Position numbers and translations under genes: made by a program. A stretch of 6,552 nucleotides of DNA from Candidatus Methanoperedens sp. (GTDB lineage Archaea > Halobacteriota > Methanosarcinia > Methanosarcinales > Methanoperedenaceae). The stretch is from the NCBI GenBank assembly GCA_028679855.1, contig JAJRAP010000139.1, positions 1 to 6,552 on the forward strand. Direction: 5' to 3'. This document shows positions 1 through 5,371 of the stretch, piece after piece. How positions within the stretch are numbered: position 1 is the first letter of the stretch; every line of letters begins with the position of its first letter. The notes beneath the pieces are model-generated. The model did no database searches. It was not told the origin of the DNA and saw only the letters and a program-made list of their open reading frames with translations.

Positions 1-121
1 CTATGGTCAGGATCTCTATCCCGACAAGGGATACTCTTGCCCATACATCCACGACTACTCCTTTGTCCAGAACTCTGTCAAGCACTTCTGCCAGACTGGA
101 CGATTCAGGTCCATGTGTCAT
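1..121 (-). CDS. gvpA: Gas vesicle major structural protein GvpA (5' part only, cut by window edge)
   Basis: GvpA is the small hydrophobic protein that assembles into the ribbed shell of gas vesicles, hollow protein structures giving buoyancy. Only the first 40 codons lie in the window. The translation begins [20 protein letters not shown] and continues [20 protein letters not shown], which is the N-terminal helix and first beta strand of GvpA as I know it from Halobacterium, almost residue for residue. The paralogues GvpJ and GvpM share this fold but diverge more here, so GvpA is preferred. The ATG at 121-119 overlaps the gvpH stop codon as ATGA, which implies co-transcription and translational coupling with gvpH. 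The rest of the gene and any further gvp genes lie beyond base 1. Confidence 0.93.
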   Translation of the reverse strand, partial: MTHGPESSSLAEVLDRVLDKGVVVDVWARVSLVGIEILTI

Positions 122-720
122 TTTGTTTCCTCCTTTGTTTTATTTATTTCTCCCGATAATTTCGAGGAGTGTGACGTTTTTCGTTTTTCTTCTTTTTCTT
201 TTTTTAGGGTCAGTTTGAAAATACCGTTCTTGTATACTGTTTTGAGGCGGGCAGCTTTGCAGGGAAGCAACACTTCTTTACTGTACTTTCTGCCATCGCC
301 GCAGGCATTAATGATAAGCACATCATCCTTTATCTCGCAGGAGATGTCCTTCTCCTCGACTCCAGGAAGCTCAGCTATTACCTCTATGTTATCTCCTTCC
401 TCAAAGATGTCCACAAAGGGCTCACGACCCTCTTCCACAATCGGTCCCTTTTCTGTCTCACGCACGATGTTTCCAAATCGCTCAACCTCTAATCCGGCGC
501 CGCCTTTCTTTATTGAAATACCGTACATGGCTCTTCCGCCTGGAGTCTTTATCTCGCCAGTCCGTTCTGCTTTTTCTTCCTCTTTTCCAGCCATCTCCGA
601 AACAATATCTATGAGGCTGCCGATTCCTTTGAACACTTCACCTATATTTGTGATACCGGCTCCAGCATCGACATCTGCAAGCTTTTTCTTTCTCATATGC
701 GGTCTAACGCCCAATCTCAT
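118..720 (-). CDS. gvpH: Gas vesicle protein GvpH, Hsp20/alpha-crystallin-like
   Basis: A 200-residue accessory gas-vesicle protein of the small heat shock protein type. GvpH is thought to act as a chaperone during vesicle assembly. Residues 1-60 are charged and poorly conserved. Residues about 100-173 form an alpha-crystallin domain: [20 protein letters not shown] at 100-119, a central strand region, and [10 protein letters not shown] at 163-172, matching the family's closing A/N-G-I/V-x-L motif. The tail after 173 is lysine/glutamate-rich and probably disordered. The frame stays open up to base 1002, but I chose the ATG at 720-718 because GAGGTG lies six bases before it and the residues further upstream do not look like protein. 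The gene ends in an ATGA overlap with gvpA. Haloarchaeal clusters usually separate gvpH from gvpA, so direct gvpH-gvpA coupling is a slightly different order. Confidence 0.87.
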   Translation of the reverse strand: MRLGVRPHMRKKKLADVDAGAGITNIGEVFKGIGSLIDIVSEMAGKEEEKAERTGEIKTPGGRAMYGISIKKGGAGLEVERFGNIVRETEKGPIVEEGREPFVDIFEEGDNIEVIAELPGVEEKDISCEIKDDVLIINACGDGRKYSKEVLLPCKAARLKTVYKNGIFKLTLKKEKEEKRKTSHSSKLSGEINKTKEETK

Positions 721-726
721 GAATTC

Positions 727-732
727 CACCTC
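727..732 (-). promoter_or_regulatory. Shine-Dalgarno site that fixes the gvpH start
   Basis: On the minus strand GAGGTG stands six bases before the ATG at 720-718. It matches the archaeal anti-Shine-Dalgarno complement GGAGGTGA. It is the only good site upstream of any in-frame start in the long open frame, and it lies immediately after the hairpin and T-run described at 733-768. Confidence 0.75.
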
Positions 733-768
733 AAAAAAGTGGGCGGACAAGAGAGAGCAGGTCCGCCC
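733..768 (-). terminator. Terminator-like hairpin plus T-run in the gvpH leader
   Basis: On the minus strand GGGCGGAC (768-761) pairs perfectly with GTCCGCCC (748-741) across a 12-base loop. An AC and then TTTTTT (738-733) follow, and the gvpH Shine-Dalgarno site comes next. A G+C-rich stem with a U-tract is the shape of an intrinsic terminator, and archaeal RNA polymerase responds mainly to the U-tract. No gene ends here, so the element sits inside the predicted gvpH leader. It could reduce read-through, act as an attenuator or shield or stabilise the transcript. The structure is seen directly; the function is inferred. Confidence 0.55.
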
Positions 769-929
769 GGTTTTACCCAATCCATTCTCCAGGTCCGTGG
801 CTGACTTCTTAGACAAGAAGCAATGATACAGGTAAGCATGATTGTCCCAATAGACTTGAAGCAAGTTTCTTTTTCTTTTTGTGTAATTTTTTGTAGCATA
901 GCAATCACATTGGCTACTTAGATTTATGG

Positions 930-939
930 TATAAAATAA
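930..939 (-). promoter_or_regulatory. Candidate TATA box for gvpH-gvpA
   Basis: The minus strand reads GAAAGG followed by TTATTTTATA, a purine-rich BRE-like element and an archaeal TATA box. Transcription would start about 25 bases downstream, near 905-912. That gives gvpH a leader of roughly 190 bases containing the hairpin at 741-768. No better TATA-like element is obvious between 740 and 900. Confidence 0.5.
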
Positions 940-945
940 CCTTTC

Positions 946-1005
946 ATCTTTCAAAATTTGTTTTAAAACTTGTTTCAAATTTTGTTTCGAAAATTGAAAC
1001 ATAGT
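946..1005. repeat. Array of 12-bp direct repeats between two divergent promoters
   Basis: Consecutive 12-mers read ATCTTTCAAAAT (946), TTGTTTTAAAAC (958), TTGTTTCAAATT (970) and TTGTTTCGAAAA (982), ending with TTGAAAC (994). The middle three share TTGTTT at exact 12-base spacing and each carries a near-palindromic TTTCNAAA or TTTTAAAA core. The final TTGAAAC is the reverse complement of GTTTCAA in unit 3, so an inverted arrangement is also present. The array fills the space between the gvpH TATA box (930-939) and the receiver-gene TATA box (1010-1017), the expected place for an operator controlling both directions. The repeats are seen directly; regulator binding is inferred. Confidence 0.6.
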
Positions 1006-1009
1006 AAGA

Positions 1010-1017
1010 TATAATAA
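1010..1017 (+). promoter_or_regulatory. TATA box of the receiver-kinase-DUF835 operon; probably leaderless start
   Basis: TATAATAA is preceded by the purine-rich AGTAAGA. Its centre lies about 28 bases before the ATG at 1042, so the predicted transcription start (about 1037-1042) nearly coincides with the start codon. No Shine-Dalgarno sequence precedes that ATG (TTATTGCAATA). Both facts point to a leaderless or nearly leaderless mRNA, which is common for first genes of archaeal operons. Confidence 0.55.
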
Positions 1018-1041
1018 AACTGCGATCCTTTTATTGCAATA

Positions 1042-1416
1042 ATGACGAAAATCAAGCTTCTTGTAGTAGATGATGCCCAGTATGTGCTCAAAGCACTCCG
1101 GGATACGCTGGAAGCGCGCGGCTATGAAGTGTATGATGCAGTAAATGGAGAAGAAGCGCTGCCAAAGTACATGGAAGTGAATCCCGATGTGGTGCTCATG
1201 GACATACTGATGCCAAAGATGGATGGTATCAGCGCTACCAGAAACATAATAGACTACGATCCTGATGCGAAGATAATCGCAGTAACAGCAGTTGGAAAGC
1301 GCGGGCTTGAGAAAGAGTGTATCGAGGCAGGAGCAAGCGGTTTTGTCATGAAGCCTTTTAAGACAAAGGATTTGCTAAACGCAATTAACTCGCTGGGTGA
1401 AGATGAAGGGAATTGA
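1042..1416 (+). CDS. CheY-like response regulator, stand-alone receiver domain
   Basis: A 124-residue single receiver (REC) domain with no output domain. It accepts a phosphoryl group from a histidine kinase and signals by protein contact. The key residues are all present: acidic pair D10-D11, phospho-acceptor D54 in VVLMDILMPKMDG, T82 in AVTA and K104 in the KPF motif. The C-terminus is short, so a DNA-binding domain is excluded. The kinase gene starts inside its last codons, which suggests the two are cognate partners. CheY itself is one possibility, but no chemotaxis gene is nearby; archaeal stand-alone receivers are also common partners of soluble PAS kinases. The start follows from the TATA box and the absence of a competing upstream start. 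Confidence 0.92.
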   Translation: MTKIKLLVVDDAQYVLKALRDTLEARGYEVYDAVNGEEALPKYMEVNPDVVLMDILMPKMDGISATRNIIDYDPDAKIIAVTAVGKRGLEKECIEAGASGFVMKPFKTKDLLNAINSLGEDEGN

Positions 1417-2536
1417 AGCTGTCAGGGCATACCAGGAGGAACTTATAGAGGCGATACCGAGTTCTATTATTATTCTGGACAGGGGATTGAAGATACTGTA
1501 TGCAAACAGGAACTACTATGTAAAATCAGGTAAAAAGGAGCGGGAGGTAGTTGGCGAGCGGCTTGAACGGGTTTTCTCCTCAATGCTGATTGAAAAAACC
1601 AGCATCGATGAAAAAATCAGACAGGTATTCGATACTGGCTATCCTTTCAGCGGCGGGCAGCTCAGATACCCTGGAGGGCTGTTCTTTTTTTATAAAATAC
1701 ATCCATTGAAAGAAGCTGATGTGAGCCTGAGGAGGGTGATGCTTTTGATGGAGGACATTACCGAGCTTACGCGCCTTGAAGAAGAGCTTCGCGACTCCTA
1801 TGGGAAGCTTGAGAATGCCTACGCAGAACTCAAGGAGGAAGATGAGGCAAAATCAGATTTTATCTCAACAGCCTCGCACGAGCTTCGAACTCCTCTTACC
1901 GTGATAAACAGCTACCTTGAGATGTTCGAGGACGGCATGCTGGGCGAACTTACAGAGAATCAGCTCGCAAAACTTACAATCATGCGCTCCCAGATAGACC
2001 ATATGATACGATTGGTTGAGGACATGCTCGATACATTAAGGCTTGAGTCAAGGAAATTTAAGCTCCAGAAGTATCCTTTAAAACTTGAAAAGATTGCGAA
2101 GAGTGCAGTAGAAGATGTGAGCAAGCTGGCAGACCTCAAGGAACATACCATGTCATTAAGGGTGAATGGAAACCTGCCTGAGATCGAGGGAGATGCGCAG
2201 CGTATAAAGCAGGTATTCAACAACCTGCTCACCAATGCCGTCAAATATACCCCAAATAAGGGAAGGATAGAAGTGGAAATAAAAGAAGAAAAAAAGCACA
2301 TACGTGTTTCGATTTCCGACACAGGCATAGGGATACCTGAAGAAGAGCATGAGATGATATTTGAGAAGTTCTATACAGTGGGCGGCAAATCCCTGATGCG
2401 GGAATCTGAGAGGATGGGACTCGGGCTTACCATCGCTAAGGGCATCGTAGAAGCGCACGGGGGCAGGATATGGGTGGAGAGCGAAGGGGACGGAAAAGGA
2501 AGCACATTTTATTTCACACTTCCAAAGGGTGATTGA
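1397..2536 (+). CDS. Soluble PAS-domain sensor histidine kinase
   Basis: A 379-residue histidine kinase that should autophosphorylate and pass phosphate to the receiver encoded just upstream. Domains in order: a PAS fold at about 14-120 (SIIILDRGLKILYANRNYY at 23-41), a charged coiled-coil linker at 122-152, a HisKA dimerisation domain with the H-box SHELRTPL (H161), and a HATPase_c domain with N-box FNNLLTNAVKY (274-284), G1 box DTGIG (308-312), F box FEKFY (322-326) and G2 box GLGL (341-344). All catalytic motifs look intact. No transmembrane segment or signal peptide is visible, so the kinase is cytoplasmic and its PAS domain presumably senses an internal signal. The start could be GTG at 1397 or ATG at 1403; both overlap the receiver gene, implying translational coupling. 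Confidence 0.92.
   Translation: MKMKGIEAVRAYQEELIEAIPSSIIILDRGLKILYANRNYYVKSGKKEREVVGERLERVFSSMLIEKTSIDEKIRQVFDTGYPFSGGQLRYPGGLFFFYKIHPLKEADVSLRRVMLLMEDITELTRLEEELRDSYGKLENAYAELKEEDEAKSDFISTASHELRTPLTVINSYLEMFEDGMLGELTENQLAKLTIMRSQIDHMIRLVEDMLDTLRLESRKFKLQKYPLKLEKIAKSAVEDVSKLADLKEHTMSLRVNGNLPEIEGDAQRIKQVFNNLLTNAVKYTPNKGRIEVEIKEEKKHIRVSISDTGIGIPEEEHEMIFEKFYTVGGKSLMRESERMGLGLTIAKGIVEAHGGRIWVESEGDGKGSTFYFTLPKGD
2527..2532 (+). promoter_or_regulatory. Shine-Dalgarno site deciding the DUF835 gene start
   Basis: GGGTGA lies inside the last codons of the kinase gene, five bases before the ATG at 2538. It favours this ATG over the in-frame GTG at 2529, which would overlap the site itself. Confidence 0.6.
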
Positions 2537-2537
2537 A

Positions 2538-3161
2538 ATGTTTGATATCTTTAAGAAAAAACCAAAAGTGGTTCCTGTCACCGAGCCTGTGGCAAACTTC
2601 GAATGCGCAAGATTAAAAAGAGGGAGGGTCTATCTGGTGAAAGAACTTAAATCAGAGGCTGCCTTCGAAATTTTTGTATCCCTGATAAAGGGCGCATGTG
2701 CAGAGTGCAGGCATCCTGAGACTTTTTCCTGTGAAAGTATAGGATGCGAAAGATGCACTCTGCTCTGTCCCTGCAAATATTGTATGCAGTCGAGAGCACA
2801 GGGGTTGTGCTTTACAATTAATTCACCTGAAGAGATAAGGCAGAAATATCTCCTGCAAACAAGCCCGATTTTCTGGATAAGTAAACATGGTAATGATAGC
2901 ATCAATCCAGCCAATCTTGAGATAATGGCGGGCACGATATACGATTTCATTAAGAAAAGCAAAGACCCGATTGTATTGCTGGATGGTATAGAATACCCGA
3001 TTATCATGAATGGTTATACCCCAGTTTTAAAATTTTTGCATGATATACGTGAGTGGGTTATTTTGCATAAGGCTGTATTTATTTTGCCTGTAAGTCCTGC
3101 TGCCCTTGATGAAAGGGAGCTTGCACTTATTGAAAGGATTATGGACAAGGTAGATTTATAA
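2538..3161 (+). CDS. DUF835 domain protein with a cysteine-rich insertion
   Basis: A 207-residue protein of the archaeal DUF835 family, whose biochemical role is unknown; members often stand beside or are fused to PAS/kinase modules. Family features are VYLVKELKSEAAFEIFVSLI (31-50), TSPIFWISK (about 107-115), the acidic strand VLLDGIEYPI and the late PVSPAALDERELALIER segment. Between the first helix and LCFTI lies a segment with cysteines at 54, 57, 65, 70, 73, 77, 79, 82 and 91 plus H59, which I do not remember from ordinary DUF835 proteins. Spacing C-x2-C-x7-C-x4-C-x2-C-x3-C-x-C-x2-C suggests a zinc or iron-sulfur site. The gene starts one base after the kinase stop, so it is the third gene of the operon and likely an adaptor or redox sensor for that system (inference). 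Confidence 0.85.
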   Translation: MFDIFKKKPKVVPVTEPVANFECARLKRGRVYLVKELKSEAAFEIFVSLIKGACAECRHPETFSCESIGCERCTLLCPCKYCMQSRAQGLCFTINSPEEIRQKYLLQTSPIFWISKHGNDSINPANLEIMAGTIYDFIKKSKDPIVLLDGIEYPIIMNGYTPVLKFLHDIREWVILHKAVFILPVSPAALDERELALIERIMDKVDL

Positions 3162-3182
3162 CCTCAACTGCACTTATGTATG

Positions 3183-3192
3183 AATGATCATT
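3183..3192. repeat. 10-bp perfect palindrome upstream of the FilR1-type gene
   Basis: AATGATCATT is a perfect palindrome 14 bases before the TATA-like element at 3206. The position suits an operator, but a single 10-bp A+T-rich palindrome can arise by chance. Confidence 0.3.
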
Positions 3193-3205
3193 AGCCCTCC
3201 AATAG

Positions 3206-3217
3206 CTTTATTTATGC
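3206..3217 (+). promoter_or_regulatory. Candidate TATA box of the FilR1-type regulator gene
   Basis: CTTTATTTATGC resembles the archaeal TTTATATA box. A start site about 25 bases later (near 3236) would leave a leader of about 40 bases holding GGAAG (3261-3265), nine bases before the ATG at 3275. The 113-bp gap from the preceding gene and the change in base composition support a separate transcript. Confidence 0.45.
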
Positions 3218-3274
3218 TCTGACCAAAGATAGCGAATTGAAGGGGTCAAAAAGTCTCAAAGGAAGTTGTTTCAG

Positions 3275-4072
3275 ATGAAGTCGAGAGGACTATTAAGTGT
3301 ACTTACATATTCAGAGAAACGAGAAGATCTTCTCTTTTTATTGCTTAATGAGCCAAAAACCATAACGGAGATTAAAAGCCACTTCAATACATCTTCTCCA
3401 GAAATTCTTCCACGCCTCAAGGAAATGGAAACCAAGAATCTGATTTTTAGAGATAATAAATACTATTTTCTGACTCCAGTTGGAAAAGTCGTGGCGCAGC
3501 TTTTTCAACCACTGGTTAAAACATTGCATGTATTGGAAGATAATGAAAAATTCTGGATGGATCACGATGTCGGAGCAATCCCGCTGCAGTTGCTTATGAA
3601 AATTGGCGAACTTGGTAATACTCAGAGACTCGAATGCAGTATCGAAGAAATCTATGAACCGCACAAAAAATGCCTGGAATATATTTTGAAATCTAAAAAA
3701 ATCAAGGTTATTTCGCCCATAATTCATCCAATGTACCCAAACTTCTTTTTACCGCTGGCTGAAAATGGAATCGACATATCCATTTTAGTGACCAGAAACG
3801 CAATTGATAAAATAAGAAAGGAAAACATAGATATATTTACACAAGTATTGGGTTTTAAGAATATGAACTTTTATATCTCTGATGAGGATATCAGACTCAC
3901 ATGCATTGTGACTGATGTCTTTGTTGCTATTTGCCTTTTCTATAAAAATGGAACTTTTGATTCTAAAACAGAATTAATAAGCCAAGATAAATCTGCTCTT
4001 TTATGGGGAGAAGAACTCTTCAATTATTTCAAAGATCGTTCCCGGAAAATAGAGAATTTTCAAACAATTTAA
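3275..4072 (+). CDS. Winged-helix transcriptional regulator with FilR1-middle (DUF1724) domain
   Basis: A 265-residue DNA-binding regulator. Residues about 10-75 form an ArsR-like winged helix: an N-terminal helix, the helix-turn-helix around KTITEIKSHFNTSSPEILPR (28-47), then LKEMETKNLIFRDNKYYFLT as recognition-helix end and wing. The C-terminal half (about 125-255), with KCLEYILKSKKIKVISPIIH, the ILVTRNAIDKI segment and the closing WGEELFNYFKDRS, matches the FilR1-middle/DUF1724 family of methanogens, named for FilR1 of the Methanothrix FilI/FilR quorum-sensing system. The family is large and paralogous, so no specific target can be assigned. The ATG at 3275 is preferred over TTG at 3266 because GGAAG precedes it at normal spacing. 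The gene is visibly more A+T-rich than the kinase operon, which may reflect transfer. Confidence 0.8.
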   Translation: MKSRGLLSVLTYSEKREDLLFLLLNEPKTITEIKSHFNTSSPEILPRLKEMETKNLIFRDNKYYFLTPVGKVVAQLFQPLVKTLHVLEDNEKFWMDHDVGAIPLQLLMKIGELGNTQRLECSIEEIYEPHKKCLEYILKSKKIKVISPIIHPMYPNFFLPLAENGIDISILVTRNAIDKIRKENIDIFTQVLGFKNMNFYISDEDIRLTCIVTDVFVAICLFYKNGTFDSKTELISQDKSALLWGEELFNYFKDRSRKIENFQTI

Positions 4073-4086
4073 TTCTGTGATTATAC

Positions 4087-4122
4087 GATTCAACTAATCT
4101 TATCAGATTCAACTAATCTTAT
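4087..4122. repeat. Two identical 17-bp repeats, 19-bp period, each with an internal dyad
   Basis: GATTCAACTAATCTTAT occurs at 4087-4103 and again without mismatch at 4106-4122, separated by CA. Each copy starts with the dyad GATT-CAACT-AATC. The pair sits between the FilR1-type gene and the TATA elements of padR. A nearly two-turn spacing places both dyads on similar DNA faces, as expected for cooperative binding of a dimeric winged-helix protein. Either neighbouring regulator, FilR1-type or PadR, could be the ligand; this is inference. Confidence 0.65.
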
Positions 4123-4129
4123 GAATTGA

Positions 4130-4159
4130 TATAATATTATACGAAATTACTAATATATA
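4130..4159 (+). promoter_or_regulatory. Candidate promoter of the padR-kaiC-like operon
   Basis: Two TATA-like elements compete here: the perfect palindrome TATAATATTATA (4130-4141) and TAATATATA (4151-4159). The second predicts a transcript start near 4180 and a leader of about 50 bases ending in GGAGGG. ATTATAC recurs at 4080, 4136 and 4170, so the spacer may hold further binding sites. Confidence 0.45.
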
Positions 4160-4177
4160 CCTTGACAGGATTATACA

Positions 4178-4246
4178 ATGCTTATGGAATGTTATGATGG
4201 AAAACCATATTTAGAAAAATGGAGGGAATATGAGCATGTCCAGTAG
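4178..4246 (+). CDS. Possible 22-codon upstream ORF overlapping the padR start
   Basis: ATG at 4178 opens a frame reading MLMECYDGKPYLEKWREYEH then VQ and a stop at 4244-4246, 17 bases inside padR in another frame. Its ATG lies close to the start site predicted from TAATATATA, so it could be translated leaderlessly and modulate padR. No Shine-Dalgarno sequence or known homologue supports it. It may equally be chance. Confidence 0.2.
   Translation: MLMECYDGKPYLEKWREYEHVQ
4221..4226 (+). promoter_or_regulatory. Shine-Dalgarno site of the padR gene
   Basis: GGAGGG precedes ATG codons at 4230 (three bases away) and 4236 (nine bases away). The spacing to 4230 is short, so translation may actually begin at 4236, shortening the protein by two residues. 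Confidence 0.6.
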
Positions 4247-4661
4247 TGTGATTGAGAGATTGGATAGAGAAAGTAAAAATATAGAAAATGTTAAGATAGT
4301 ACTGGAAATTGAACCTCCAAAATTGAATTCGCACCAACTTAAAGAAAATATTATTAAAAGTCATCTTGAAATCATTGTACTTTCAATGCTGGCTGAGATA
4401 TCAATAAGCGGCTATGATCTGATAAAGGAAATTTTTGCAAGATATAATGTTTTTTTAAGCCAGGGAACTGTTTACTCGCTTTTATATTGTCTGAAAGACG
4501 AAGGCATCATACGGGCAGAGTTTGCAAAAGGCGACATGAGAACAAAACGATATTCTGCCACTCAGGAAGGCAAGCAGATTATCGAGAAAAGAATAGATGA
4601 ATTTATCGAGGCAGAAGAGTATATTTTGAATTCAATCAAGAACCGAAGGTCAATATTTTAA
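4230..4661 (+). CDS. PadR-family winged-helix transcriptional regulator
   Basis: A 143-residue regulator of the PadR type, dimeric winged-helix proteins that usually repress nearby genes and sometimes their own. Residues 45-125 carry the family pattern: HLEIIVLSMLAE (45-56), SGYDLIKEI (60-68), the recognition helix SQGTVYSLLYCLKDEGII (77-94) and a basic wing ending KRYSATQEGKQIIEKRIDEF. The roughly 40 N-terminal residues are charged and not part of the usual domain. The C-terminal helix is short, as in the small PadR subfamily. The KaiC-like gene starts three bases after its stop, so the two are almost certainly co-transcribed and PadR may regulate, or be regulated by, that ATPase. Ligand and targets are unknown. 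Confidence 0.82.
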   Translation: MSMSSSVIERLDRESKNIENVKIVLEIEPPKLNSHQLKENIIKSHLEIIVLSMLAEISISGYDLIKEIFARYNVFLSQGTVYSLLYCLKDEGIIRAEFAKGDMRTKRYSATQEGKQIIEKRIDEFIEAEEYILNSIKNRRSIF

Positions 4662-4664
4662 GAT

Positions 4665-5369
4665 ATGTTCAGGAACTCTATCACAGGCTTGGATGGGTTA
4701 TTTAAAGATGGAGACATACCCAAGGGCTCGGTGATACTTGTAACCGGGATAGAAGGGGCTTTGAAAACGAGCTTTATCTTCAATATGTTTTCAAACCATA
4801 TAGCGGATACAGGCGAGCATGGCCTGTATGCAAGTCTTGAAGAAACCAAGGAAAGCCACCTCAGGAATATGGAAAGCCTTGGGATCAGGAAATCGGACTT
4901 ACTTCACATTTTCGATTATGAGGATATGAGATCTGAATCGAAGAATGAAGAACTGGATATCGTCAAGGTTACGGAAGATATGATAGATTTTTATAGGGAA
5001 AAATACGACAACCTTACGTTTTTCGCCCTCGATTCGCTAAATGCATTCTATTCTATCTCAACCGGGGTAAATCTCAGGAAGAATATGTATCACTTTTTCA
5101 CACGGTTAAGGGATAAAGACCTGACATCATTCCTTATATTGGAAACCTGCTCTCCCGATAAGTATGTATTTGTTAGCTCTGCTGATCATGTCGAGCACCC
5201 AGAGTATTTCCTTGCCGATGGCATAATAGAACTGGGGGTAATCGAAGCCAAGGAGAATGTTAAGAGGTATATCCAGATAAGAAAAATGCGGGGTGCTAAT
5301 CACAGCATGGAAAAACATCAGATCATGGTGGGAAAAGATGGTATATCCATACTGGGGTCGGTTTATTAA
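4665..5369 (+). CDS. KaiC-like RecA-fold ATPase (RAD55 family)
   Basis: A 234-residue single-domain P-loop protein of the archaeal KaiC/RAD55 group, ATP-binding signalling proteins of mostly unknown function. It opens with the typical SITGLDGLFKDGDIPKGSVI. The Walker A motif is GIEGALKTS (28-36), a variant with L33 in place of the usual glycine before the lysine, as in the GTMKS-type loops of other archaeal KaiC relatives. The paired glutamates E59-E60 sit where KaiC has its catalytic carboxylates, Walker B is FFALDSL (119-125, D123), and the late RKMRGANHS motif is also a group hallmark. It is half the size of cyanobacterial KaiC, with one domain and no visible phosphorylation tail. The operon partner is padR. 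GvpD, the P-loop regulator of haloarchaeal gas vesicles, is much longer, so that name is not applied. Confidence 0.85.
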   Translation: MFRNSITGLDGLFKDGDIPKGSVILVTGIEGALKTSFIFNMFSNHIADTGEHGLYASLEETKESHLRNMESLGIRKSDLLHIFDYEDMRSESKNEELDIVKVTEDMIDFYREKYDNLTFFALDSLNAFYSISTGVNLRKNMYHFFTRLRDKDLTSFLILETCSPDKYVFVSSADHVEHPEYFLADGIIELGVIEAKENVKRYIQIRKMRGANHSMEKHQIMVGKDGISILGSVY

Positions 5370-5371
5370 AT

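Larger units (their letters stand above)
721..1041. other. Divergent intergenic control region, gvpH / receiver gene
   Basis: This 321-bp stretch has no convincing gene. From the gvpH side it holds the Shine-Dalgarno site and hairpin (727-768), an unremarkable leader (769-929), a leftward TATA box (930-939), the 12-bp repeat array (946-1005) and a rightward TATA box (1010-1017). It is A+T-rich from about 870 onward. The minus strand has open frames across it, but their residue composition is not protein-like. Confidence 0.7.

Noticed and set aside
113..826. 237-codon plus-strand frame opposite gvpH
   Set aside because: It is serine/phenylalanine-rich, the antisense shadow of the lysine/glutamate-rich GvpH, and has no recognisable domain.
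717..908. 63-codon minus-strand frame starting with GTG near the predicted gvpH transcript start and ending in an ATGA overlap with gvpH
   Set aside because: The position is suggestive of a leader peptide, but the sequence (CLRSQPRTWRMDWVKPGG and onward) resembles no family and its second half is dictated by the hairpin. Without expression data it is not called as a gene.
721..1002. In-frame N-terminal extension of gvpH up to an ATG at 1002
   Set aside because: The extra 94 residues have a composition unlike protein, run through the hairpin, both promoter areas and the repeat array, and have no ribosome binding site. The repetitive KQ pattern only reflects the 12-bp DNA repeats.
2156..2581. 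Minus-strand frames opposite the histidine kinase and the DUF835 gene
   Set aside because: They lie opposite well-supported coding regions, have antisense-type composition and lack ribosome binding sites.
3162..3274. Terminator or RNA gene between the DUF835 and FilR1-type genes
   Set aside because: No G+C hairpin with a T-run, no tRNA-like cloverleaf and no riboswitch core can be seen; only the 10-bp palindrome and a TATA-like box are supportable.
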